Below, in pieces: positions 1-7,878 of a stretch of 28,152 nt of DNA; position 1 is the first letter of the stretch; each line of letters begins with the position of its first letter. The DNA comes from Humisphaera sp. Lineage in GTDB: Bacteria; Planctomycetota; Phycisphaerae; Tepidisphaerales; Tepidisphaeraceae. Where the stretch lies: the NCBI GenBank assembly GCA_025351525.1, contig JANXVV010000209.1, positions 1 to 28,152 of the forward strand, read 5' to 3'. A model generated the notes under the pieces. It saw only the letters and a list, made by a program, of their open reading frames with translations. It searched no databases and was not told the DNA's origin. The position numbers were made by a program, and so were the translations under genes.

Positions 1-48
1 CCGAAGGCACGCGTTTCTTCGTCTCCCGGAAAAAACGCGTGCCTTCGG
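1..48. repeat. 16-bp perfect inverted repeat (palindromic intergenic element)
   Basis: Positions 1-16 and 33-48 are perfect reverse complements (arm CCGAAGGCACGCGTTT) around a 16-nt loop. The right arm with flanking A-run (30-50) recurs as an exact 21-base match at 10147-10167, so this is a dispersed repeat. The element touches the window edge and may extend to the left. It lies upstream of ribF and codes for nothing visible. Confidence 0.75.
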
Positions 49-165
49 CACAGCCGCTAAAAAATGCCTCGACCCGCGGCAAGACACGACTTTGAAATAG
101 TCATGTCCATGCTCGTCAAACTCCAATAGAATACTGCCGAGCGACGTACCCTTGAGGATCCATCG

Positions 166-1134
166 ATGACCCAGTTTTTGTCAGGACTTGCAGGCTTGCG
201 ACAGCTACCGCCCGGCACCGTTTTATCCGTGGGAAATTTCGACGGGCTTCATCGCGGTCACGATCGCCTCCTGCGTCTGGCCGCTTCGACTCGTCGTGAA
301 AACGGCGCGAGCGGTGTGGCCGTCGTGACTTTTGAGCCCCATCCTTTGACGGTGCTGCGCCCCGAGCTCGCGCCGCCGCGACTGACCCCGCCGGCGATCA
401 AGCAATCGCTCTTGGCGGCGGCAGGCGTGGATTTCCTCGTGACATTGCCGCCTCATCCCGAAGTGCTGAATCTGTCCGCCGAGGAATTTTGGGGGATGAT
501 TCGAGATGAGGTCAAGCCGACACACATGATCGAGGGACGATCGTTCACCTTTGGAAAAGGGCGCGGCGGAAACATCGAAAAGCTTCGCCGGTGGACCGCC
601 GAGAGCGCCGTTCGGCTGGATATTCCGGACCCCGTGAGCGTGCCGTTGCTGAATCTGCAGGTGGTGCAGGTCAGCAGTTCGTTGATCCGTTGGTTGCTCT
701 CGCAGGGTCGGGTGCGGGATGCCGCGATATGCCTGGGAAGACCGTATGTTTTGGAAGGCCCGGTGGTGAAAGGCCATCAGCGTGGGCGCACGATCGGCAT
801 GCCGACCGCCAACGTGAAATGCGACGATCAACTCATCCCCGCCGATGGCGTGTATGCGGGCCGGGTCGCGCTGGATGGCGTTCGCCACGCCGCCGCCGTC
901 AGCATCGGCACCATGCCGACGTTCGGCGAGAACGATCGGCAGATAGAGGCTCATCTGCTTGGTTTTAGTGGCGATCTCTACAATCGCACGATTCGCGTGG
1001 AACTGATCGACTGGATTCGCGATCAACAGAGGTATCCCGGTGTGGATGCGCTCAAAAGCCAGCTCGCGCGAGACTTGACGGAAGTTGCGGAACGTCCCTT
1101 CCGCTTTGAAGCCGAACCGATCGCGCATCTTTAA
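166..1134 (+). CDS. ribF: Bifunctional riboflavin kinase / FMN adenylyltransferase (FAD synthetase) RibF
   Basis: Makes FMN from riboflavin and then FAD from FMN, in the cytoplasm. The N-terminal adenylyltransferase domain shows SVGNFDGLHRGH (residues 21-32), TFEPHP (55-60) and an SSSLIR motif (170-175). The C-terminal riboflavin kinase domain begins near residue 190 with GHQRGRTIGMPTAN (203-216), followed by PTF (251-253) and the catalytic-region glutamate E261. At 322 aa it has the usual length for bacterial RibF. The ATG is preceded by GAGG at 154-157. A TAGAAT hexamer at 127-132 could be a -10 box, but no good -35 goes with it. A DHH phosphoesterase follows about 100 nt downstream on the same strand. 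An equally long minus-strand ORF over this gene is an antisense shadow. Confidence 0.97.
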   Translation: MTQFLSGLAGLRQLPPGTVLSVGNFDGLHRGHDRLLRLAASTRRENGASGVAVVTFEPHPLTVLRPELAPPRLTPPAIKQSLLAAAGVDFLVTLPPHPEVLNLSAEEFWGMIRDEVKPTHMIEGRSFTFGKGRGGNIEKLRRWTAESAVRLDIPDPVSVPLLNLQVVQVSSSLIRWLLSQGRVRDAAICLGRPYVLEGPVVKGHQRGRTIGMPTANVKCDDQLIPADGVYAGRVALDGVRHAAAVSIGTMPTFGENDRQIEAHLLGFSGDLYNRTIRVELIDWIRDQQRYPGVDALKSQLARDLTEVAERPFRFEAEPIAHL

Positions 1135-1235
1135 CCGCTTGCGACTTAGCCATCCCACGATACGATTGCGCCGATGACCGCCCCCAGCGTCATCGCCCAC
1201 CACCTCGGGCCGCAAGCGACTGGAAACTAAAAGAT

Positions 1236-2228
1236 ATGACGGATCCTTATCAACCTATTCTCGAAACGCTCGCGAAAGCGAAGCGCGTTTTAATCACGAC
1301 TCACGTGCGACCCGATGGCGATGCGCTGGGGTCCACCGCCGCCATGGTTCTGGGGCTGCGGAAGAAAAATATGGAGGCTGAAGTGTTGTTGCTCAGCCAT
1401 CTGCCGAAGAAGTATGCATTTGTCTATCGTGATCTCGGGATCTTTCACCACGATGCGGAAGCCGGTTGGCCGGCCTCGCTGTCGCTCGAAAAATTCGACC
1501 TTCTGCTGGTGATCGACACCGGAACCTGGTCGCAACTCCCCGGCTTGCGCGAGTGGATCGAAGGGTGGGATGTCCCCAAACTGGTGGTCGATCATCATCT
1601 GACGCAGGAAAACTGGGCCTCCCATAAACTGGTGGATACCCAGGCCGCCGCCGCCGGTGAAATCGTCGCGGAACTTTTAAAGCGATGGAACATCCCGCTG
1701 GATGCCTCCATCGCCACGGCCCTCTTTCTGGCGATCGCCACCGACACCGGATGGTTCCAGTTTTCCAACACCAGACCCTGCACCATGCGCTTGGCCGCGA
1801 CACTGATGGAGGCCGGCGTCGATACCGACAAGATGTACCAATTGCTCTATCAGAACGAGCGCGCGGAGCGCATCGCGCTGCAAGCCAGGGCGATGCAGTC
1901 GATGGAGTTGCTGGGCGACAATCGCCTGGCGGTGATGATGGTGCGCAAAGCTGATTTTGAAGCCACCCGCGCGAGCGTGCCCGATACGGAAGCGCTCATC
2001 AATGTCCCTCTCCAAATCGCGACGGTGGAGGTATCGATCCTTCTGACCGAGCCGATGGAACCCGGCCCGATCCGCGTGAGCCTTCGGAGCAAGGGCAAGA
2101 TCGACGTCGCAAAATTCGCGGAGCAATTCGGTGGCGGCGGACACGCCCGGGCCGCCGGCTTGAAGGTGGCCGGGGAACTCCCTACGGTACGCGACCGGGT
2201 GGTGACCGAAATGATCAAAGTGCTTTAG
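1236..2228 (+). CDS. nrnA: DHH/DHHA1 phosphoesterase, NrnA-type oligoribonuclease / pAp phosphatase
   Basis: Cytoplasmic metal-dependent phosphoesterase. Members of this family degrade nanoRNAs, and often also dephosphorylate 3'-phosphoadenosine 5'-phosphate. The N-terminal DHH domain shows TTHVRPDGDALGS (H23, D27, D29), a VIDTGT motif (D94) and VVDHH (D119, H120, H121), which are the manganese ligands. The C-terminal DHHA1 domain ends with FGGGGHARAAG (298-308), the RNA-binding glycine-rich motif. Length 330 aa is typical. It could have its own promoter, because about 100 nt separate it from ribF; the symbol is by family resemblance. Substrate (nanoRNA, pAp or c-di-AMP breakdown products) cannot be told from the sequence. 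Confidence 0.9.
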   Translation: MTDPYQPILETLAKAKRVLITTHVRPDGDALGSTAAMVLGLRKKNMEAEVLLLSHLPKKYAFVYRDLGIFHHDAEAGWPASLSLEKFDLLLVIDTGTWSQLPGLREWIEGWDVPKLVVDHHLTQENWASHKLVDTQAAAAGEIVAELLKRWNIPLDASIATALFLAIATDTGWFQFSNTRPCTMRLAATLMEAGVDTDKMYQLLYQNERAERIALQARAMQSMELLGDNRLAVMMVRKADFEATRASVPDTEALINVPLQIATVEVSILLTEPMEPGPIRVSLRSKGKIDVAKFAEQFGGGGHARAAGLKVAGELPTVRDRVVTEMIKVL

Positions 2229-2298
2229 TAGCCGTTGTATAGGATAAGATGGCAGCCCGCTCACTTCCGTTACAATTCAGTATTTCCGGAGTTTTTCA

Positions 2299-3327
2299 AT
2301 GCCGTCACAGGAAGTGCATCATGCTGAATCGCCCGGAACACCGCGTCGGATTCTCGACATGGCCTCCGGTTATGAACCGGCTTTGATTCTCGAGTCGGCC
2401 GTTCGGCTGAGAATCTTCGATATTCTCGACGAACGACCGATGCCGTTGCTCGACGTGGTCCAACGGGCCCAAGCCTCGGTCCGAGGAATGCGCGCGTTGC
2501 TCAACGCGCTGGTCGGTCTCGATCTTCTCATTCGTTATGGCGAACACTATGCGTTGACCGCCGAGAGCGAAGCTTATCTGGTCAGCACCAGCCCCTCTTA
2601 TCAAGGCTATATGTGCAAGCACGTCAGCGGGCATCTTCTGCCGCGTTGGATGCGGTTGACGGAAGTGGTGCTGAGCGGAAAACCGATGCGGGGAGTCAAT
2701 GAACAGGCCGATGGCGCGGCGTATTTTGGGGAGTTCGTCGAAGACATCTTCCCCATGAGTTACGAAGCTGCCCAGGCACTGGCGGTGGAATTGCGAATCT
2801 CGGAAACGAAAACACCGATCCGCGTATTGGATCTCGCGGCGGGTTCTGGGGTGTGGAGCATCGCACTCGCCGAGGCATCCGTACAGGTGTCGGTGACGGC
2901 GGTCGACTGGCCGGCGGTCTTGCCCGCAACGCGGCGAGTGGCCGAGCGACAGGGCGTGATCGACCGCTTCCGGTTCATCGGTGAAGATGTGATGACCGCG
3001 GAAATAGGCGATGGTTACCACATCGCGATCCTGGGTCATCTGCTGCACAGCGAAGGGGAAATGCGCAGCCGTCAGCTTTTGCGAAAGACATTTGAAGTGA
3101 TGGAAGCGGGGGGCACGGTGGTCATCGCGGAATTTATCGCCGATGAGGATCGCACGGGCCCCACCGGCGCGCTGATCTTCGCGGTCACCATGCTGGTCAA
3201 TACCGATGATGGAGACACGTTCACCTTCGGCGAGATGGCCGGTTGGTTGAAGGAAGCGGGATTTGTCAAAGTGCGATCCGTGGACGGGCCGGGACCTGCA
3301 CCGCTGATCCTCGCGACAAAGCCTTGA
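2299..3327 (+). CDS. SAM-dependent O-methyltransferase-like protein with N-terminal winged-helix domain
   Basis: 342 aa. Residues about 20-95 form a winged-helix dimerisation region like that of the methyltransferase-2 (hydroxyneurosterone/acetylserotonin-type small-molecule O-methyltransferase) family. Residues 175-290 form a Rossmann methyltransferase fold with motif I VLDLAAGSG (176-184), an acidic residue after strand beta2 (AVDWP, 201-205) and a LGHLLHSEGE segment (245-254) at the place of the family's catalytic-histidine region. The natural substrate is unknown; members act on phenols, indoles and polyketides. The ATG start follows a GGAG at 2288-2291. The gene stands alone between nrnA (70 nt upstream) and an unknown gene about 100 nt downstream. 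Confidence 0.85.
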   Translation: MPSQEVHHAESPGTPRRILDMASGYEPALILESAVRLRIFDILDERPMPLLDVVQRAQASVRGMRALLNALVGLDLLIRYGEHYALTAESEAYLVSTSPSYQGYMCKHVSGHLLPRWMRLTEVVLSGKPMRGVNEQADGAAYFGEFVEDIFPMSYEAAQALAVELRISETKTPIRVLDLAAGSGVWSIALAEASVQVSVTAVDWPAVLPATRRVAERQGVIDRFRFIGEDVMTAEIGDGYHIAILGHLLHSEGEMRSRQLLRKTFEVMEAGGTVVIAEFIADEDRTGPTGALIFAVTMLVNTDDGDTFTFGEMAGWLKEAGFVKVRSVDGPGPAPLILATKP

Positions 3328-3362
3328 TGAACGGTCTTCGCCAACAGTCGAAATACTCTAAA

Positions 3363-3368
3363 TATAAT
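3363..3368 (+). promoter_or_regulatory. Possible -10 box for the 183-aa gene
   Basis: A perfect TATAAT hexamer lies 58 nt upstream of the ATG at 3426, between two genes on the same strand. No convincing -35 hexamer sits 16-18 nt upstream, so the assignment is weak. Confidence 0.3.
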
Positions 3369-3425
3369 CGGAAGGATCCGCTTTAATTTCTAATTTCAAT
3401 CGCGCAGAACCGCGATGAGGATGTT

Positions 3426-3977
3426 ATGTCAATTCATCATTGGATGTCGTGGGAAGGTGGAGTGGATCTGGTGGTCGCCACACAATCGGGGCTGCCGATG
3501 CCGAATGTGATTGTGCATGTGGCCCGCATGGTGCATACGCCCGTGGGCTCCGCGCCGGCGGGTCTGGTGATGTATCAACCCGATCCCGCCCGGCCACCGA
3601 TGGCGATGGGTTTTGTGTCTCCGGATCCGAAAGTCGGCGCGTATTTCGGCGAGAACATTTTTGCCGGCACTCCGTTTGAAAAGGCACCCGTGCTGAAGGC
3701 GCAGATCGAGATTTTTCACGATCTGAACTCCTGCGGCGCCCAAGTCGTCATCGGCGACATCACGCTGCGAACCACGCTCTCCGGTCTGAAGCCGTTGGAG
3801 TTGGTTCACCGTCAGCCCGCGCCGATGACCCCGTTCACGCAACAGGGAATCGAAGCGCCGGCCACCACTGCAAAACTTTCCGTGAATGGAAAAGAGATTG
3901 CGATCATGGTTCCCCCGGTCGGCATCAGCGGCGGACCGGCTGCGGTGTGGTCGCCGATGGGTCTCTATGCACGATAG
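3426..3977 (+). CDS. Hypothetical protein, unrecognised, 183 aa
   Basis: I do not recognise this protein. It has no signal peptide or membrane segment and starts with MSIHHWMSWEGGVDL. It is rich in Pro, Gly, Val and Ala with short hydrophobic stretches, suggesting a beta-rich soluble fold. The coding case rests on a good Shine-Dalgarno (GAGGA at 3418-3422 before the ATG), codon use like its neighbours, and a clean start and stop within a strand-consistent gene row. A palindromic repeat follows its stop. No function can be proposed. Confidence 0.7.
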   Translation: MSIHHWMSWEGGVDLVVATQSGLPMPNVIVHVARMVHTPVGSAPAGLVMYQPDPARPPMAMGFVSPDPKVGAYFGENIFAGTPFEKAPVLKAQIEIFHDLNSCGAQVVIGDITLRTTLSGLKPLELVHRQPAPMTPFTQQGIEAPATTAKLSVNGKEIAIMVPPVGISGGPAAVWSPMGLYAR

Positions 3978-4050
3978 AAAGGCCGATCACATTCGAGATT
4001 TCCGGGTCCATCGAGAACCCATTTATCGCGACAGTGTTACAACAGGAATA

Positions 4051-4151
4051 GGGGAACCGCGAAGGCGCTAAAGCGAGAAGTCGAACGCGAAGGGAATTCA
4101 TTTTGATTTCTTCGCGTTTCACTTCGCGTTTTCGCGGCCTCGCGGTTCCCC
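4051..4151. repeat. Long imperfect intergenic hairpin (CGCGAAG-rich palindrome)
   Basis: Positions 4051-4062 (GGGGAACCGCGA) and 4140-4151 are perfect reverse complements. The inner parts (about 4063-4095 and 4107-4139) also pair imperfectly and carry repeated CGCGAAG / CTTCGCG units. Together they could fold into a stem of about 40 bp with a short AT-rich loop. A related element with CGCAAAG units is at 24518-24594. It fills most of the 284-nt gap between two + strand genes and encodes nothing. Confidence 0.7.
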
Positions 4152-4261
4152 CGATTTCGGTGGGTGTTTCGCCACGACACTAAAAATCCCATCCCGTTTT
4201 TCGCAATTCTCACTTTACCGACTTTCAATGACCTGATACTTTTCCCTCAAGGAGAATCATC

Positions 4262-5368
4262 ATGGCCATCGATCCGGAAGCATTGAAAACCGTTCTCGAC
4301 TCTCTCACTGCATCACAGGAAAGAGACCGCAGTTGGTTGCTCGATGGATTGAAGGATTGGTCCACCGACGCCATCTTTGAAAAGCTGACGGACCTGGGTG
4401 TCGACACGGATGCCAACCGCTTTCACGAGCAGGCGGTGCAGGCAAACGACCTGAAAGTGCTCGAACAAAACTGGATGGATCAGCTTCGCCCGGAATATGT
4501 AGGTGACAGGTGGGAGGATTTTCCCCGCGTCGCGGTGATCGAGCTGTGGACTCGATTGGCTCCGGACGTGATCTGTGCCAGTTGGATTGAGCAACGTCTC
4601 TATGAAGCGTTGACCGCCGAGGAAGATGGCGAACCTTTTGAGGACGTGGACGAAAAGCCGGCGGAGTTGGCGCGTGCTTTGGACCTGGTCAACTTCGTCA
4701 ACCGTGCGCCGCCCGCCGAGCGGGCGAAGGGATTTGCCGAGGTCAACCGCGCTGATGGTTATTACGACTATGTGGAAATCCTCGCGAGTTTAATTCAAAC
4801 CTATCACGAGGATTTTCCCGCGGAAGCCGAACAACTTGCGGATTTTTTAATTGAATGTGCGGTCGAGGAAGACGCGGCCCAGCCTTACGTCGCCGTCTCC
4901 CTTGCCATGCTGGGACGGCGCGATGAAGCGGTGCAACGCATTCAAGCCAGCCTGCTCCAACGCCCCGAAACCGCCTGGACTTTTTTGTGCGCGGGCGATG
5001 TGTACGATCATCTCGGCGACGTGGACACAGCGGTCGGATTTTGGAAAAGAAATCTCGGTTTCAAGCCGGATTTGGAAACGTGGACGGACACTTCCGACCG
5101 TATTTCAGATGCGTTGATTGCCGCCGGTCGGCCTGAAGAGGTTCAGGCGATCCTGAGGGAATACCCCGAGCCGATGGTCGATGAAGTCGGCGAATTCGCG
5201 GAGGAAATCGACGACGACTTCGACGAAGTAACATTCGACCGACAACCCGATGACCGGTGGGATGCGCCCGACCCCGTCGCACCGATCAAGGCCCCCGCTA
5301 AAATCGGCCGCAACGATCCCTGTCCCTGTGGGAGCGGAAAGAAATATAAGAAGTGCTGCCTTCCATGA
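4262..5368 (+). CDS. SEC-C motif protein with helical (TPR-like) body
   Basis: 368 aa. The C-terminus carries a SEC-C zinc motif, GRNDPCPCGSGKKYKKCC, with cysteines at 354, 356, 365 and 366 (C-x-C-x8-C-C), as found at the end of SecA and in many otherwise unrelated bacterial proteins. The remaining 330 residues are acidic and look all-helical. Residues about 205-290 resemble tetratricopeptide repeats (alternating Ala/Leu helices and a W-x-F-L-x-A-G-D-V-Y-D-H-L segment). The ATG is preceded by a strong AAGGAG at 4249-4254. Cytoplasmic location is inferred from the lack of any signal peptide. The role is unknown; SEC-C motifs often mediate zinc-dependent protein or ribosome contacts. Confidence 0.85.
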   Translation: MAIDPEALKTVLDSLTASQERDRSWLLDGLKDWSTDAIFEKLTDLGVDTDANRFHEQAVQANDLKVLEQNWMDQLRPEYVGDRWEDFPRVAVIELWTRLAPDVICASWIEQRLYEALTAEEDGEPFEDVDEKPAELARALDLVNFVNRAPPAERAKGFAEVNRADGYYDYVEILASLIQTYHEDFPAEAEQLADFLIECAVEEDAAQPYVAVSLAMLGRRDEAVQRIQASLLQRPETAWTFLCAGDVYDHLGDVDTAVGFWKRNLGFKPDLETWTDTSDRISDALIAAGRPEEVQAILREYPEPMVDEVGEFAEEIDDDFDEVTFDRQPDDRWDAPDPVAPIKAPAKIGRNDPCPCGSGKKYKKCCLP

Positions 5369-5451
5369 GGGGTGACGCCGGTGCCGCCACCGGGTTGATT
5401 GGATCGTAACTATTCACTTGCCAAAGAGTTCGCGAGGGGGCCGGGGGTGGC

Positions 5452-5583
5452 TCACCACGTCGCCGCTCGCGGCGGGATGAATGGGACCGGCTTGCACTTC
5501 GCGCTGCGGACACGAGGATACTCGTTGAGCATGCGGAGCGGGAGCAGATCGACGGGAGCGGCGGGGAGGGTGGGGTCGGTCAT
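5452..5583 (-). pseudogene. Probable 5' remnant of cas4-cas1 fusion gene (type I-G CRISPR adaptation)
   Basis: Only 43 codons remain open. The start ATG overlaps the TGA stop of the csb2 remnant (ATGA at 5580-5583), the tight coupling expected inside a cas operon. Residues 12-22 read DLLPLRMLNEY, which resembles the conserved start of type I-G Cas4-Cas1 fusions (LLPxRMLNEYxYCPRL). After that the reading departs from the family and stops at 5452-5454. The rest of Cas4-Cas1 and all of cas2 are missing, since the intact SEC-C gene ends at 5368. Identification rests on a short motif plus the position in the operon. Confidence 0.5.
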
Positions 5584-6529
5584 GCTTTTACTCCTGCAAA
5601 GATTCCCAAACCACAATGGCGCCCGGCCCCGATGGCGAGGGGGCCGGCAAAGGGATGCTCGAACTTCAGACGGAGGTGAATGGCGGTGAGGTTCAGTAAA
5701 TGATCCGGCCGAATGTAGCCCGTCGGCCGCTTATGGCGATCATACTTGTGAGCCGAAAGCGCTTTGGGGAAGTCGGAGAACGCACTCCATTGAAACTCGC
5801 AGGGCTGATCGATGCCGGACTGCTGCAATGCCTTCTCGATCAGACGACGTGTCTTGTCGGGCTTATGATCATCATGGCCGGGAAGGATGACGGGGGTGAC
5901 ACTAGCCCAGGTATCCGCGCGGTAGGTTCAAGCTGCTGACCTGACAACGCCATTGCAAGATGATTCAATAATCGGTCGTCCCCAATGGGGGCGGCGATCA
6001 TGACCCGGCCGATGGAGGGATCGGTATGGAAGTGCCCGATCGAAGACAGTGGGATGTAGGAAAACTGGCGGTGAACCGAATCACCTGGCGTGGGGTGACC
6101 GGCAACATAGTTCTCCACCCAATCTTTTGGAACTCCGACCGGAGGAGAGGCTTTCATAGACTCGATTGCCAAATGCCGAACCATCCCCGCGATGTGAATC
6201 AGTTTTTCCTGCGGGTAGCTAAAGCGAGTTTCATCGGTATTGAAAAGCTGAAACACGCCATGGGGCCGGGGCAGGGTTTCGGAGGAGGAGCGATACCCTT
6301 TCACCGCGAATTCTGAAAGTGGTGGAACCGGTTTAAATCCATCCGGTCCAAGTCGATCGATAAAAGCTTCGTGCTTACGGGTCAAGCCATCTTAATGTTA
6401 CTGGAGCAGGGTCAGTCGACAGACTGCCGCGCCAACGTGCGGACGCCGCCGCGACGAGCGACTGGAAGAGCCGCAAGGGAGAGGGCGGCCATTCCGGTTT
6501 GCCTCCGTCGCCCCGGCGATGGAAGGTGG
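5580..6529 (-). pseudogene. csb2: Decayed csb2 (type I-G Cas5/Cas6 fusion)
   Basis: Three pieces in different frames together resemble Csb2, the crRNA-processing and Cascade backbone subunit of type I-G (I-U). Piece 1 (about 6529-6375) reads FHRRGDGGKPEWPPSPLRL, the conserved N-terminus, and ends at a TAA (6375-6377). Piece 2 (6391 down to about 5920) starts at LTRKHEAFIDRLGPDGFKP and contains HRQFSYIPLSSIGH and RVMIAAPIGDD. The stretch normally between these pieces, on the order of 100 residues, is gone. Piece 3 starts after a one-base frameshift near 5915-5925, reads VTPVILPGHDDHKPDK and ends HPFAGPLAIGAGRHCGLGIF just before the stop at 5580. So there is one internal deletion plus one frameshift, and no functional product is expected. 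The stop overlaps the cas4-cas1 start. Confidence 0.85.
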
Positions 6530-7140
6530 GTTGAGGCGAGGGCGGTCAAAGCGACAAGCGAAAGTCCGAGGACGTAGCGACGCAGAGCGCTGGTTTGATC
6601 CTGATCTTTACCGGCGGCAAGCAATCGGAGCGCGGCCAAGCTGAGAGTGGCATCGCGACGAATGCCGCTCATCGCGATGACGCCCCCGTGAGATCCAGTT
6701 GCGGGAACGTGAACAAAGCCGCGTTCCGCAAAGGACTTTTCGATCGCCACATCCGTGGTTTCTTCGAGAAGCTTGTCGGTGATGTACTGTGTGGCGGGAT
6801 TGAATTGCGCGGAACGGCGAAGACGCTTCACATCAAAAGCACGGATCGTCGAAGAGACCAGTCGCGGGAGTTTGGCCTGCGTGTCACGCGAATCCCAAAC
6901 ACCAAAAACGAGTGAGGTGGGGGCGATTTTTGCCATCTTCATGGGATCCCCTTCGGCACGGACTTGAAGGCATCCTGCAACTGCTTTTGAAGAGCCGTGC
7001 AGCGGACCAACGCATCGCCCGCGCGATGCCCGGCTTCGAGAAGGCTCACCGACTTTTCGCCGGCCATCACGTTCACTTGGGGGACAAGCGTGGCGTAGTC
7101 TGGTTTGGCGAACAGGGGTTCGATGCGATTGGCTTGATGG
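6530..7140 (-). pseudogene. csb1: Decayed csb1 (type I-G Cas7 backbone)
   Basis: Csb1 is the Cas7-like subunit that coats the crRNA in type I-G effectors. Reading starts near 7137 with QANRIEPLFAKPDYATLVPQ and LLEAGHRAGDALVR. A one-base frameshift at about 6941-6953 (a GGGATCCC run) breaks it, and it continues as AKIAPTSLVFGVWDSRDTQA, AFDVKRLRRSAQ, ERGFVHVPATGSHGGVI and RRDATLSLAALRLLAAG. It ends at RRYVLGLSLVALTA, where the sequence jumps out of frame into the Csb2 N-terminus near 6530. The extreme 5' end and the 3' tail are therefore lost by deletion. The body is otherwise well conserved, suggesting fairly recent inactivation. Confidence 0.87.
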
Positions 7141-7149
7141 AGCGGCGGA

Positions 7150-7499
7150 CCATTCTCCGTTGTCGGCGAACTGCCCGTGCAAAGTGCTGATGGCGAGTTT
7201 GTCCAGGTTCGATTTCAATTTCGGAAGATTCGCCCGAAGTTTTTCAACTTCGGTGGTGGTTTGGTCTGCGACCGTTCGCCGGTTTACGACGTAGACGAGG
7301 CGAGTCGGCACGATGTCTGGATGATGGATTCGCGCAATCAGCCAAATCGCAGCGACCGATGTTTTTCCGAGGCCGGTGGGGAGATTGCATGATTAGGGAA
7401 ATCACCGCAGGCAAATCGCTGGTAAAGTTCCCACTGCCAGGGGAATGGGGAATGATCCGTCAAATCTTTGAATGCGGTTTCGAACTCTGTTGAAATCAC
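7150..7499 (-). pseudogene. cas3: 5' fragment of type I-G cas3 (DNA helicase-nuclease)
   Basis: The reading begins at a GTG (7497-7499) preceded by a Shine-Dalgarno AAGG at 7507-7510 and gives FPWQWELYQRFACGDFPN. A one-base frameshift near 7383-7392 follows. The next frame gives the helicase Walker A motif CNLPTGLGKTSVAAIWLIAR and then TRLVYVVNRRTVADQTTTEV and LAISTLHGQFADNGEW, a run characteristic of type I-G Cas3. The gene stops abruptly at about 7150 and joins directly to the start of csb1. The rest of the helicase, the HD nuclease and the whole cas8 (csx17) gene that normally stands between cas3 and csb1 are missing. Confidence 0.83.
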
Positions 7500-7878
7500 T
7501 TTTTAGCCTTCCCGATGTTTCTTAAACCCGTTGCCCGTTCGAATCACCCGGCATCATGCCGCCACCCAAGAACGCGCATCATGCATGTTTGGGCATTGTT
7601 TGGAAAATAACTAATCCGCTCACGTCATGCTTATCCCGTGCTGATCTCCCTACGGGTCCGCCTAGCAGTTGAATATCGGGACTATGACAGGCGTCACAGA
7701 CAACACAGGGTCAGTCAATTGGAGATTGTTCTGCCTTTCTCATTTTTACCCTGGCCATGCGGAGCCGGGATGGCGGGTGGGAAGTGGGGAGGGAGGCGTT
7801 GCATGTCTTGGGATGGGCGGGATAATTTCATTTTCGATCCTGGCCGGTTGGCGAGAATGATTGGGTAGTGAGGCTTTA
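7500..7878. other. Intergenic gap between divergent cas3 remnant and trmB-like gene
   Basis: No convincing ORF, RNA gene or CRISPR repeat was seen. The only features are the ribosome binding site of the cas3 remnant near 7507 (minus strand) and a putative promoter for the trmB-like gene at 7799-7826. The short ORFs in this stretch lack ribosome binding sites and recognisable protein motifs. Confidence 0.6.
7799..7826 (+). promoter_or_regulatory. Putative sigma70-type promoter of the trmB-like gene
   Basis: TTGCAT at 7799-7804 and GATAAT at 7821-7826 are separated by 16 nt and lie about 50 nt upstream of the ATG at 7879. Both hexamers are close to consensus. Nothing here is experimentally supported. 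Confidence 0.42.

Noticed and set aside
223..1215. 330-codon minus-strand ORF opposite ribF
   Set aside because: All RibF motifs are on the + strand; the minus reading is low-complexity His/Arg-rich and has no family resemblance.
5700..5939. 79-codon + strand ORF opposite csb2
   Set aside because: The minus strand carries clear Csb2 motifs over the same span; the + reading is a shadow that spans the frameshift.
5369..7878. CRISPR repeat array near the cas remnants
   Set aside because: I looked for regularly spaced repeats of about 28-37 nt on both sides of the cas fragments and saw none; only unique sequence is present.
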